From NCBI GenBank assembly GCA_964059195.1, contig CAXKWD010000011.1, positions 13,362,451 to 13,426,450 on the forward strand: a stretch of DNA of 64,000 nucleotides, read 5' to 3'. Both the position numbers and the translations under genes were made by a program. Origin of the DNA: Ectobius pallidus. Lineage: Eukaryota; Arthropoda; Insecta; Blattodea; Ectobiidae. The notes beneath the pieces are model-generated. The model searched no databases. It saw nothing but the letters and a program-made list of their open reading frames with translations, and was not told the DNA's origin. Of this stretch, positions 34,660 to 46,673 are shown piece after piece. The stretch's first letter is position 1, and each line of letters opens with the position of its first letter.

Positions 34660-35160
34660 AGTACCAGTAATGAGAAAGACACAAATTTTGTTTAACTTTC
34701 CTCATAAGTTCATATTCCGTTCTCTAATTAGTTTCCCGGCACATATTACTCTCGTATTCACATTGTCTGACATAATTTACACAGTTTAGAGATATTCTGT
34801 TGACATATTAAGTCCTACGTGGAATTTATTTTCCTTAGTTTGCCGCTCCTATTCGTGACTACTTCGTGAAATGACAACTCATTAGATATTACCCAAACAT
34901 TTGAATGAAGTGAACCAGATTTAATTAGAGTAAAGTATTCCTTCGTATAAAGCTCCATGGTGCTATTAGTGTGGTATTTACTGGACAGCGGGTGACAATA
35001 CACAAGCATTCCTCAGTGGATTGTTCCTGAAACCGTATCCGGACATATCTGAGGTTCACTCACACACGTACAAAGGGCACTTCCTTTTAGATAAATTAAA
35101 ATAATGGAATATCATAATAGACAATTTACAGTTTGTAAATTAAAGTAGTTCACCTTAATA
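34660..35160. other. unassigned sequence
   Basis: No family features in the minus frame at 34815-35009. Left target duplication of the next element at 35153-35160. Confidence 0.3.
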
Positions 35161-36381
35161 CAGTGTTTCTCAACCTTTCAGTATTCGCGGCCCAGTTTTC
35201 AATCATAATTTTCATCGCCCCCCCCCCCCACTTACAATAAAATGTATACAACAATAATGCATTCTGAGTATTTTGGAGGCCTCTGAAATCGAGAATATTT
35301 TCCGCACTTTGTAAAGACATGGGTTCGGTGCATTCACAGTTATTATTTTATTGCGAGGCAAGATGGTTATCACGTGGGAAATTTTTACGTGTTTATGAAT
35401 TAAGAGAAGAAATCGCCATTTTTTAAAGAAGAAAACAGATCGGAAGCCGAGAATTTTCGCGATAGTTTATTTGTGATGAAATTAAGCTACTTGGTCGACA
35501 TATTCGAAAAATTAAATATCTTGAACCTTCAACTCCAAGGAGCAAATACACATATGTTGGATACGAGTGGTAAAGTTAATGCTCTTTGCAGAAAATTGGA
35601 TTTCTGGAGCAGAAATTTAAAGCAAAAAAACCTAACAATGTTTGCAAATGTGGATGATTGTATTAAAACTTACAAGGCTGAAGAAGAACATGTAAAAGTT
35701 GTTTTTGTAACCATTGAAAATCATTTAGCCACGCTAGAAAATAATTTTAAAAAGTATTTTCTTGCAGACGATAACTTGATAGAAAGTTGCGAGAGGGTGA
35801 GGGATCCATTTCATAAGACTCCCGAAGGACTTTCAATTGATGAAGAAGAAAAATTCACAGACTTCACGTCAAGTGGCGAAACCAAAAAACTATTTAGTGA
35901 TAAATCACTATTTGAATTTTGGGCAGCAATACATGATGATTTTTCTGCACTAAAAACCAGAGCATTTCGCATTCTATTGCCATTTTTAACATCCTTCCGT
36001 TGCGAAACTGGATTTTCTGCTTTGGCTTCGTTAAAGACAAAATATAGATCTCGGCTAAATATAGAAACAGAACTGAGAGTGGCTATTTCTAATATTGAGC
36101 CTTCCTTCGAAAAACTTTGCTCTGCAAGACAGGCTCAAGGAAGTCACTAATAATTATTTAATTTGTTTTTAATTTAGTATGTTTTGATAAAGTGAGTTTT
36201 TATTTAGTAAGTTGTTTTACTTTTTTTTAATATGTCGAAATGTATTTTGTTTTCTATGTGTATGTTTTTCTGTTAGTTAATAATTTTTTAAATAATATTT
36301 CCTCTTTGATATTCTCGCCCCCCCCCTCTAGTCTGCTCGCGCTCCCCCTAGGGGTCGCGCCCCACAGGTTGAGAATAGCTG
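35161..36381 (+). mobile_element. internally deleted hAT transposon, duplication CCTTAATA
   Basis: Begins CAGTGTTTCTCAACCTTTC and ends GGTTGAGAATAGCTG. The flanks 35153-35160 and 36382-36389 are both CCTTAATA, a perfect 8-bp duplication. Subterminal C/G-rich sequence (GCGGCCC, and CCCCCTAGGGGTCGCGCCCC near the right end) is typical of Charlie/Buster-like hAT ends. It contains the C-terminal part of a transposase on the plus strand; the N-terminal half is lost. 1,221 bp. Confidence 0.95.
35298..36150 (+). pseudogene. hAT transposase C-terminal half, ZBED5-like, one frameshift
   Basis: The frame opens at the deletion junction with FSALCKDMGSVHSQLLFYCE and ARWLSRGKFLRVYELREEIA. The ARWLSRG block is a hallmark of ZBED5/SCAND3-type hAT proteins. 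A run of six T (35419-35424) holds one extra base, giving a stop at 35424-35426. The +1 frame then continues KEENRSEAENFRDSLFVMKL through to TAA at 36148-36150. The last 60 residues form the hAT dimerisation region: LLPFLTSFRCETGFSALASL, KTKYRSRLNIETELRVAISN and EPSFEKL. The longest clean piece starts at ATG 35476 (224 codons). The BED zinc finger and first catalytic part are missing, so the protein could not transpose. Host co-option seems unlikely because the fragment is still inside its TIRs and frameshifted. Confidence 0.88.
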
Positions 36382-36444
36382 CCTTAATATAAGACATCTT
36401 AAACCCCTGCACACTGATCTCTTACTAGTTCAATGAGAAGGTCA

Positions 36445-36445
36445 C

Positions 36446-36506
<61 letters not shown>

Positions 36507-36520
36507 ATTAATAATAATAA
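36445..36520. repeat. (TTA)n microsatellite
   Basis: About 20 TTA units followed by ATTAATAATAATA. Confidence 0.95.
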
Positions 36521-36975
36521 AGTTTGCTTTTTCCTGGAGGAGCTACGGTCATAGGACCTTCTCAACCAGTCATTTTACAACAGATAAATACAATAAAGAG
36601 AAAGAACTAACACTAACAGCTATATAAAGTAACAATTTAATATTAAACATAAACCATGTTAATTATTGATTGACTTGGATTGACTTGGAGGAAGTCAGAG
36701 TATTCCACTGAATAATGTGAGGGTTAGAAAATCTTAATTAGTTTTTAATAAGTCTCTAATCTTATCTTATTTAAATGCAGAAAATTTTAGTTTGTTTGAG
36801 ACGTATTTGGACTAATTTAATTTATGTCTAGAAATAATCTTCTGCCCCGGAGGTACAGCTCTGGGTGTGCTTTGGCCTCCCTCACAACTTGTATCCCTAT
36901 TTTGCTTCTTTTTCCACCATCTTCTAACCCGTAAAATCTTCCAAGTCCTCTTCTTGGGTAGAAATAATTATTAAT

Positions 36976-36977
<2 letters not shown>
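36521..36977. other. unassigned sequence
   Basis: Nothing recognised. Confidence 0.3.

Positions 36978-37044
<67 letters not shown>
36978..37044. repeat. (ATA)n microsatellite
   Basis: About 22 units. Confidence 0.95.
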
Positions 37045-37045
<1 letters not shown>

Positions 37046-37904
37046 TAATTGTGTTATTCAGCTTTCTATATCTCTTAAAAATTGTCAGATGTACACTTGA
37101 GTTTGCAAAACCTATGTGTCTGCGAGCGAAGAATTGAACAACGCTGGCGTCTCAATCATAACAATCATATGTAATGTAGAAAGCACAAAGAGCAGACTTG
37201 ATTTGCGCAACGCTACTCCTGTGCCCCCCCCCCTCGTAACAAAAGTCACCCACACCGAAGTTCGCAGAGATGATTACATGATAAGGAAACTGAGGGGAGA
37301 GGAGTCAGTAACCGAGGGGATGTCCCTCACTTTTGTATCAGACCATTTTTCTTACGAAGCTCTTCTCTGCTAGATGGAATTATTTATAGCCCATGCAAGG
37401 CATGTAGAGAAATTCTCAGTTTTCCGAAAGTACTGGGTATAATGATTTTTAGCAGATCCGTCAGAAATTGAATAGCTCTCTACACGGTGATGGCTTTTCT
37501 GAAAATGATGCACATCATACACGATTTACAGTAAGACGTTATAAATTTTCTGAAATGAGTTCAGGCTTGTATTACGGTGTTACAGTTTTACTTTCGTGTG
37601 TGAAAATCGTATAGACGATGAATGTTACGTGAAATGACTGAACCTTGCGGTAACATCGTGGGCTCCCATGTGGAAGGCGATGAATTGAAGTTGAGACCCA
37701 TGACAATGGTTACGAGAAAAATTCTTCCAACAGCGGCACTCTAATCATAACGTGAATTAAATCGTAAATGCTTAAAAAAAATTAAAAGATAAAACAAGTA
37801 TAGCCTATAGCTTGAAACGTGTAGAACGTACAAGTTTCACCCTCTACCTTCTTAAATTTACTCTGAACTTGAGTTACTTTCAACGTATACATTTACGTGT
37901 GGTA
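37045..37904. other. unassigned; 85-codon plus frame at 37116-37373
   Basis: The frame SASEELNNAGVSIITIICNV...ends TFVSDHFSYEALLC. Composition is protein-like, but it crosses a C9 run and has no motif I know. I do not call it a gene. Confidence 0.25.
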
Positions 37905-38010
37905 GATTTAAGTCGTCTCGGTGGTGGCCCCGGCATCGAACTGATCACTCATCCTGAGAGGCTTTCCATGTCCTTGTCAAAAAGTTTGTATGTGGTCCAG
38001 TGACTAATTT
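37905..38010 (+). repeat. SINE family B internal fragment
   Basis: GGTGGCCCCGGCATCGAACT, GATCACTCATCCTGAGAGGC and TTTGTATGTGGTCC parallel GGTCCCGGCAGTGGGCTGAT, CACTCATCCGGGGAGGC and TTTGTATGTGATCC of the 40481 copy. Head and tail are missing. Confidence 0.7.
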
Positions 38011-40480
38011 CTATCCAGAAACTGTAAAAAATCACATTATAATTATAGCCACTTTAATATAAATTACACAGCCTAACAAAAAAGAACTTTTTGTTTGGTG
38101 TCTTAGATGTTTTTTACCGGATTTTGGCTATACTTAGTGTGCTTATTTCAAATATGTAAACAGTTTTTCTCTACCAGCTCTACTTTTATATAGAGTGCCA
38201 TTAACTTATAACCTCTTTCGCGAAACTAAATCTTGCTTGATAATATAGCTAGTGAACATTCTTGACCATACTTTGGACCCGTAGGACGAAAACTGTACAA
38301 AGTACAGAAAAACTAAAATCTGGATAATTTTTGGCCCCCAAATTGACAGCTCATAAGTCATAAATGATCGTACAATATGTGATATCAATTTTTTGACAGA
38401 CCCCATGTTACATTGTTATTGTAATGTTAATGTAATGTTAGTGGGTTGCTTTTTTCTTCACGTGATTTAGAAGCTAGAAATAGGCAGTGTTTTTATTTGT
38501 CAAACGTAAAATGGGATAATATGCATAATGGTAATACCATATCTCACAAACTAAAGCTGATAGGGCAAAACTAGTGGCACATTTGGCATCAGCGACCTAA
38601 ACATATCCAACAATAGGTATAAATTCTAAGGCACCAAAATGGCTGTTGGTCTGTGTTATAGTTAACTTATAAAGATAGGCTATTCTCTTTCCGCAAAGCA
38701 AAAAGACCACAATCTGATATGAAACACCCACAGCAATTCCTCTGCATTCAAAATTTCTCGGCCTTCATTCTGAGAGAGTAAGTGGTCGTGGTGCACGAGT
38801 TCAAAAATAACAAATAAAAAAAAAAATTAAAAATAAAAAAGAAATAAAAAAAAGTTCGAATTCGGTTGCCTCAACCTCACACTAAGCTGTATGTTTCGCC
38901 CGATAGGATTAAAGTGTGCGGAAGATCTTGACTGGTACCTTTAAGACGATTTTTTCGAAATAAGATTCAGTATGACAGTTTTAGATCTCAATACGAGCGA
39001 TCAGTACAGAATTTTAATCGGGAATAGAAATTACGGTGAAAGAACGAGGTCTTGGAGAAAATAGCCATAGAAGTAGAAAGGACAATATTAGTATTTCCCA
39101 TTGTGTTTATAGTAAATTGAACTTTAAAAACCATGCAGTTCAGAATTTAGGAAACATAGAGCAGTGGTACTAGTATGACAAACTTTTTCCGAATATAGTG
39201 TTTTTTTATTAATTTCCTATGGTGGAAAATCGGATTTTCTGTTCTGTGGTAATTTCCTAAACTACCTGCGTATTACTACTTATAGCACATATGCGTTAGT
39301 ACACCAAAACTTCTAATTTGTGATATATTTATTATTGTACACATGGAAAACAACCATAGATGCATTTTACAATTTCAATCTCAACTCTCTTTACTCACTT
39401 TTTATTTCTAAATACTGACTTGCGATAATTCGTCAGGCAACTAAGTATGATAAAAGACCTTCTTTCCATAGATTGTTTTAGCAAGATGCGCTAAAGTAAT
39501 CGATGTTTTGATGGCCACAACATTAAAATAATACTAAGTTTTAATTGGTACCCTTGTAACTTGAGAAATTTTCTAGGTAATTAATAAAACTTACATGTTT
39601 ATTAGTCACTAAATCGCTATTGTAGAAAACGTAGTATGCAATACATATGCGTTAAGTGCATGAGAGAATCTCGGAAATTTTAAAAGACTCTAATTCGGAT
39701 CATGTTTTTAAAATATTCCTTGATTCACCTATGGCGCATTTACCATATCAGTATTTGTGGGGTTTTTAGTGCAAGTATATGCAGACATTTGTGCACGTCC
39801 CTGGGAATACAATTTGTTTAGAACATGTCCTATAAAAGCTAGTTTTAAATACATTAGCCATATGTCATAGATGTTAATTTTCTTCAAATAATCCTTCTGG
39901 TTAAATATGTCAGCAATTAAACTTATATCCTCTAATTTACGATTGCCTATAGCACCGAGGATAAAGACGTTTGTTTATAGCTACTTCACATAATTGTTAG
40001 GTAGTAAAAATTCCTTCTGTGCTGATAATATTTAAAGGCCAAGATAAAGGCAAGAGCATTTCCTCGCTGCCCACACGTTGCGGATTTCGCCGAGTAGCGT
40101 GACTTGTTGGAAATGCCTGCCCATTGCGTCACCCCATGCGATCGCGATCCCGATCCCGTCTTTTATGCTTTATTCTATATTACATCACTCAGATAAAGAA
40201 AATGATTTATTAACTTCATTCCAAATTCCACAAATAGCAGCGTTCTGTTCTCCTCGGCATGTATGGGAAAATACTCTCGACACTTCGTGACACGATTTCG
40301 AGATTTTTCAATTATTTATGATAAAAATTACACTCTTAGAGTAAAAAAAAAGAAAGTATAAAAAAATTTAAAAAATAAGGCGGTTCGCACTACGCGTTAA
40401 GGACAGTCCACAGAGAACAAGAGGTCTCCGTAAATCTCTGTAAGTTACGTAATCAAATTATTGTTTCACAAATATTAACG
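38011..40480. other. unassigned, AT-rich; A-rich run at 38812-38855
   Basis: No gene or repeat recognised in 2.4 kb apart from the A-rich stretch. The 70-codon plus frame at 40078-40290 lacks motifs. Confidence 0.35.
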
Positions 40481-40892
40481 AGTCCACCGCCCGGGTTCGA
40501 TTCCTGGTCCTGGTCGGGACAAGTTACCTAGGTGGGTTTTTTCTTTGGTTTTTCCTCACCTTTGAGACAAATGTCGGGTAACTTTAGGCCCTTGTGGTCC
40601 CCAGATATCATCTTGCCGTCACTTTCATCTTCATCCCATCCTCGCATTCTTTGGAGTCTGTGTGTGTGTGTGTGTGTGAATGGTTTGTCTCGTCCTATGT
40701 GTTCGTGTTGTTCGGAGGTGGTCCCGGCAGTGGGCTGATCACTCATCCGGGGAGGCCCTCCATGTCCTTGTAATGGTCAAAAAAGTTTGTATGTGATCCA
40801 TAGATAATCCCTCTCCCGACAGGTCGCGGCCCTGTAAGGCCCAGGCGGCTTGGGTCGCTTAAATCCTAAAAGGGAGAGGTAAAACTAAGACA

Positions 40893-40936
<44 letters not shown>

Positions 40937-40937
40937 A
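40481..40937 (+). repeat. SINE family B with (GT)n core and (AAAG)n tail
   Basis: Head reduced to CACCGCCCGGGTTCGATTCC. Full body follows (GGGACAAGTTACCTAGGTGG, GTCCCCAGATATCATCTTGC, GT run at 40659-40678, GGTCCCGGCAGTGGGCTGAT, CGACAGGTCGCGGCCCTGTA). It ends with a (GAAA)n microsatellite at 40895-40937, which probably grew from the A-rich tail. Confidence 0.92.
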
Positions 40938-41191
40938 ATATTAACGGCTGTCTAAAAACATAGTGTATAATACACATGGTATAATTATTTTATTTTGCTC
41001 GTAGGATTGCCACACTCGCCCTTACTGGCTCATTTCGTAAACATTCCTACTCGCAAAATAAATTCTCGTTTGACCACTTGTTTCATAAATAACTATTTTA
41101 ACTCTAGCGCGATAATAAACAACTTTTACTTCATATGTCTTGTGTTAGAATTTCTATGTTCATTTCTTGCTATCTAAGGACCCATGAAAGA
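40938..41191. other. unassigned
   Basis: Nothing recognised. Confidence 0.3.
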
Positions 41192-41420
41192 ATGGTATGG
41201 TATGGTATGGTATGGTATGGTATGGTATGGTATGGTAAGGTGCATCTTTATTCGTATATACAGATTAAATATATACATTATCCATAGAAAAAATCCAACG
41301 CATGGGCCTAGACGGCCGTTCGTGCTTTTACTATTGCACAAGACAAAGAAAGAGAAATGTGACACTAATAATACAATGCAATATAATACGATAACTTATA
41401 ATTGAATAACGTTATACAAA
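41192..41420 (-). mobile_element. possible retroelement 3' end: AATAAA plus pentanucleotide tail
   Basis: On the minus strand a stretch with AATAAA (41247-41252) is followed within about 10 nt by nine perfect ACCAT units (41192-41236). A polyadenylation signal directly before a short-period repeat is how several insect non-LTR retrotransposons end, so this may be a 3' UTR. No coding sequence was found upstream to confirm it. Confidence 0.4.
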
Positions 41421-41484
41421 GATGAGAAAAGAAAGAAAACAATTGTACTAATGACAGAAAAGATACGGCAATAATAATACAACA

Positions 41485-41490
41485 TAATAC

Positions 41491-41577
<87 letters not shown>
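41485..41577. repeat. (ATA)n microsatellite
   Basis: Two runs of ATA separated by one interruption at about 41537. Confidence 0.95.
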
Positions 41578-44500
41578 ATAGACAAAGATTACTCCCCCTC
41601 CCTCCCATCCTTTTCTACCCTTAGCTGTCGGACTTAAGACATGAATTTCCCCACCCCTTCGGAGAATTTTGTGTCACTCAACAGCTCGAATATCGCCATG
41701 TGACCTCTTCTAGAGAATAAATTAAAGCTGTTTATACATTTACAGCAGTTATTATTCTGTTTATGCCTGTTATCTTATCACACCAAAAATTCCACTTTAA
41801 TATTAAACCGTATCCCTGGGTAGGACACTGCTCAGGGATTTTGGGGATGGTGTTAAGGTTATAGTGTAAACAATCTGAGGCACAATGTGTTGAGGAGCTG
41901 GTAGACACAATTATAGTTTCACCACTGCCTCATCATAATTTCATAGTCTAGCTTCACCACGGTGTTGATGGTACATGTAGCATCCACTTAAAACGCAACT
42001 GCAATGTATAGCATTACAACAAAACACCTGGCTCATTGTTATTCATCGCACACGAATTCCTCAGATTTCAATAAAATGGATTCTTCATAAATGCTCGGTA
42101 AGAGTAACAGTTGGCAGCACTGCATAACACGTCTCACTCTCATTGAAATGGAGTATGCAACGAGCTTTAAGTATTAAACGTCTTTTAAGTCCAAACCGTT
42201 TTGTGATTTTTATACCTACTGTGCGTTTCTAGAGAGAAACTCCTGTAAAATAGACAACGGAAGATTCTACTTACGGAAACATTTCAAGCTTTAATATCTC
42301 AGATACCAGTAAGGTACAGTCTACGGAATAATGTGTTTTATAAATAATTCACTACATGTCAGTTCTCCTCGTATAACCTTAAGATAATTCTTTCATTTTT
42401 ATAAATCTCTTTTGACGTTAAATTATATTTTTTAATGCCTTAAGTAGATAATTCCATAATACGTAAGTTTAGCCCTAAGGAACTAAAGGAAAAAGCCCGT
42501 TTAAAATTGTAGTGTCATTTTTGGAAAACTATAAAAGTCTTAAATAGTCTTAAATAGAGTTCTAAGGCATTTTAAAAAGTTTCTATTGATTATAAACAAA
42601 TCCTTACCTTATTTCCACTAACTGTTCCTGAAATGAAAATGCTTTATTCTATAGTTTAAAAAATAATTGATGTGAACTTCCATGTATAATACCGTTAGAA
42701 GCTGTTACATTTCAGTTGAAACATGACATAGGAATCTCGCGCAGTATAAGGAGGGAGGATATCTGTTATACTGAGTTTACGTACCAGTAGAAGTACATGG
42801 AAAGCACGAAGTTTACAAAATCAATATTCTTTCCCCAACAATATTCTTTCTTTTTCTCCACTGCGCATCCAAGGTCGTATTTCAGGAACGATGGGACGGC
42901 TTCTAGCAGTTATATAGATAACAAATACTTCACACGGTAATTGCTTCCTTCGTACCTGATTTACAAGTAGGCCTATGTATTGAAGCTCCAAGTTCAAACA
43001 TTTAAAAAATGAGTTACGGCGTTTTCTGAACATTGAAAATTATTTGTCATATTAAAGTGAAGAAAACTATAGTTTCAAGGTAAAACCCGGATGAATGTTC
43101 ACGTACGCATATCGTTAAAAAAACTGAAGAAGCTTGAAATTGACAGAAGGCTTAAATGGAGAGCGGAGTTAAATCAATCGAGTCTTTTCGTATCCTTTAT
43201 TATAAAATTCTTCATGGTATCAATTTCAGCCATGATTTCTTGCCGTTTCTTGCAGTATTCATGAACCACCCTACACTTACGCAGTGTGTGTACTGTTAAA
43301 CTGCTTACGCTTCTTCATTAACAGGGCACTATTCTCCTGTATAAGTGACAGAACTTTAATTTAGAAAATGAGGGGATGGATGGAGATAACAAGATGATTT
43401 CTTGGCTTGTATATACCGTGAGACATCTTACAAAGTAATATGTCATGTCTGATTTCCAAGTGTTACTCAGAGGGGAAAGCAGTGCTATTAACTAATTGTT
43501 GTTGGACTTCCTCGTCCCGCAGTTTCGTGATTTCCAGTAATTTCAGCTCTCCCCTTTCTTTCTTGTTAATGCATTAAATATAAGATGTTGGCTTCTCATA
43601 GCGGGTGTAAAAAATGTTGAAAGTGAATAATTCTATGCAGATATGAATTAAGTTTTCATTATTCGTCTTAGGATTCATTATTTTGTCGGTCATTTTGTTG
43701 TATTTAGGATATAAGTAAAGTGCTTCGCCGGTTTTATGATCGTATTTACGAGCTCAAATTCTGGTCTCATTTGCAATGAAAAAGCTTTCGGTAGCGCTAA
43801 CAGTTGTCATCACAGTGGAATATATAAAATTACAATATTATGCTTACAGATAATAAATATTACATTCTTGTATATCCTCCACTGACCATTCATCCATTTC
43901 GTCCACCCATTATTTTCATCCATTATATTTTTTGGGCCACTTTATGTTTTCGTCCACCCGATATCCATCCAGGTAAAGCATGCTGCTACACTTTTTGTCC
44001 ATTTTGTGAATTTAGGCTATAGCATATAAGCTGTAATTTAAGCTAAAATATTCAGTGATATATGTTAAAGAGTTATGGTAAATCTCAAACAAATTTTGTA
44101 AGGGAACACATAATTAGGAAGTAAATTACAGTAGGCCTATTGCAAAATACATTAGGACTATATATACATCTTACGAGTTAATCCCTAGTTAAACATCTTA
44201 ATATTATGATTTAGATCACGTGATTAACATTTTCAATAAACTCTAGCGCAAAATTTGCTTTCAGAATTCTCAATTTGAGCTAATTTAATTTTCCGTATTG
44301 TGCTATTTATTACAGTATTCAATCAAGTCAAATATGATGAAAACACTATCCCCGGCTAGAATTTACTTCTAGGGTAGTTCAACTTCTGACAAGTTGCTTT
44401 GTAACATGTAAAATTTGGTACCGGTTGAGAACAATGTTGCCATAACAGAAGAAAAAATTACGAAAACTGGTGAAAGAATTCTCCATTTCTAGTCAAATGT

Positions 44501-44871
44501 TTGTGGGTAAATGTACCTGCTGCCGAATGTGGCATATGCGAAGAATTTGAGGTATTGGGAGAAGATGGAAAGAGAACTGTCAGTGGTCGAGAAAGGAAAG
44601 ATTATAATGTATTGGAGAGAATTGTTTGAAGTTCCACTTTGATCGGATTTAGAGTTCTTGAGTTTTAAATGACATACGGCAGAAGTATTTTATTTGTTCC
44701 GAAATTTGAAATTACATATAGTTTAATTTAAAATAGTAATCACTTTCGGTTTAAGATTTACGAGCACATTATTTGCAAATGTAATGATAAAATATCAAGC
44801 GATTATGACTTTCGCAAAAATGCTTAGGTTACTAATTATACCGCAGTACGCATTTCGTTTATGTCCATTTG
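41578..44871. other. unassigned, mostly AT-rich
   Basis: 3.3 kb without recognised features apart from TAGGCCTA at 42968 and 44132 and CATCC/CCACCC-rich sequence at 43880-43975. CCATCCAG|GTAAAG near 43970 is a weak abutted acceptor-donor. Confidence 0.35.
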
Positions 44872-45030
44872 AATAGTCTGATTGAGTGGCGCAGTAAGTA
44901 TGGCGCTGCCTTCCTGTGGTGATGGCTGCGGGTTCAATCCAAGCTTATGACGATGAAATATAAATGTGCATATATAAAACAGGCCCATGTCTGTAGGATG
45001 CAGTATACCCTCGTCGTTAATTAACCATAA
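44872..45030 (+). repeat. SINE family C relative
   Basis: A-box-like GAGTGGCGCAGTAAGTATGG and B-box-like GCTGCGGGTTCAATCCAAGC, then CAGGCCCATGTCTGTAGGAT and CCTCGTCGTTAATTAACC. The order and the ...CGTCGTTAA-T-ACCA end parallel the 7195-7430 SINE. Confidence 0.6.
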
Positions 45031-45299
45031 ATTAACCGATAAATTTGAATAGGAAAAATTAAATAATATCAATTTAACTAAAATAATACCTTTCGAATAA
45101 GCAGGCCTATATTCAACTTATTGGTTTTAAATTAATTAAGAAAGTATTTATTTTAAATATAGCCCAAAGACACATAGGGCAATCCCATTTCACAAGTGTC
45201 AATTTTAATAGCATTGCGGGGTTCATTAATTGAAGGGTCTATCTGAGCGGTATATGACTTTCACATTCTGTGACAATCTCAATCGTTGTCTTACAAAAT

Positions 45300-45300
<1 letters not shown>

Positions 45301-45330
<30 letters not shown>

Positions 45331-45331
45331 C
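45301..45331. repeat. (ATC)n microsatellite
   Basis: Ten ATC units. A poly-histidine frame through them is an artefact. Confidence 0.95.
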
Positions 45332-45420
45332 GGTTTTTTTAACGTATGTCTACATCTTCCGTATTTTCAATCTCCAAGCCTCTCTATTCTCTCAGAGATT
45401 CTCAGGAACGTTTTTCTCCT

Positions 45421-46308
45421 TCATGTCTTCCTGTATCCCATTAAACCATGTCTTTTTTTTTTTTGCCTGCCCCTCTTGTTTCTGCCCGGAGGATTCCATG
45501 TGAAGATCTTCTTTGGTAATCTGCCCTCCCCCAACCTTCTCACATGACCATACCACACGGGTTGCTTTTCTTTAATTTCATCTATTATAGTGTGTTGTAC
45601 TTCCATTTGTTCCCGAATTTCTTTATTTCTAATTCTTTCCATCTTAGAAGTTCCATTTGCTCTTCTCCAAAAATAAATTTCTGTTGCTAATAATTTTCTT
45701 TCCTCTCTCTTTTTAATTGGCCGAATTTCTGAACATTCTGTACTACCTCAGATTTTGTACTTATTTTCTGCTTCCTATCCATCAGAATAAATTTTAACGA
45801 CCAGAATTTCTTCCATGCCAGACCTATCCTCCTTTTAATTTCTTTCTCTGTGCTTGTATGCTTTTCTTAACTATTGAATCATAAATATACTGTTTTTTCC
45901 TTCTCGTGATATGTCTGTCCCATAATACTCCATTTAATAGGGATATCGCTTTTCTGCCCAGAGTGTTTCTATTCTGAATTTCTTTCTCCATTCCATCATC
46001 TTTATGAATCGTTATGCCTAAAAATGTGTAGTTCTTTGCATTTTTAATAACCACTTTATTATTTAACGTTAAATCATGTTGAATACCTCCTATACACATA
46101 TATTTTATTTCTTCCTGGTTGATTGTCAAACCATCCTTCTCATACTCTAAAATTAATTTCCTTGTCATGAATTCAGTATCTTCAAAATCTTGTGATATTA
46201 TTATTTGGTCATCGGCAAAATGTAATTTGTACATATTATCTTCTGTCAGTATTCCCATGTGCTTACAACTGTTTTTCCATTGTTTTAATATGTACTCTAA
46301 ATAGATTT
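45421..46308 (-). pseudogene. non-LTR retrotransposon reverse transcriptase, C-terminal part
   Basis: Read on the minus strand from 46308: YLEYILKQWKNSCKHMGILT and NMYKLHFADDQIIISQDFED. FADD is the catalytic YADD-type motif of the reverse transcriptase palm. It is followed by FMTRKLILEYEKDGLTINQE and KYMCIGG, then NYTFLGITIHKDDGMEKEIQ (thumb) and ISLLNGVLWDRHITRRKKQY. A damaged stretch (about 45643-45830) with FWRRANGTSKMERIRNKEIR leads to EQMEVQHTIIDEIKEKQPVW, YGHVRRLGEGRLPKKI and a basic end (GRNKRGRQKKKR) by 45421. Element-type order is intact but the frame shifts between 45640 and 45830 and everything upstream of the palm is gone. Clade unassigned. The longest uninterrupted piece is 45824-46258. 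Confidence 0.88.
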
Positions 46309-46673
46309 TATCTTACAAATATACTTACAGCAATTTCGGAATATATTACAACTCAAACCTTCCGAAGCATGACATAGAACACTTCAACTTAAAGACGCGA
46401 TTCACTAAGAACCCCCATGTAATCATTCTAATCACACAAAATACTAAGGGCAGAGTTTCTAAAGGAAAAGAGTTTTCAAATAATAACAGAATAAAGCTGT
46501 ATTAAATTCATTCGTGCAAGAAGTAATTATCCCATGTATTAAAACAACAGATAGCCTATTTCTTTTATTCAACATTGAGATAGCCTAACTAAGGAGAGAT
46601 AGTGAACTTTCAAATGATCGTGCTCATGCTACTGACGATGATGACTGTGGCCTCATAATTCTTGTAATATGTA
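46309..46673. other. unassigned sequence
   Basis: AT-rich, nothing recognised. Confidence 0.3.

Noticed and set aside
45230..45547. 105-codon frame with ten histidines
   Set aside because: Poly-His comes from (ATC)n, and the rest is antisense to the LINE C-terminus.
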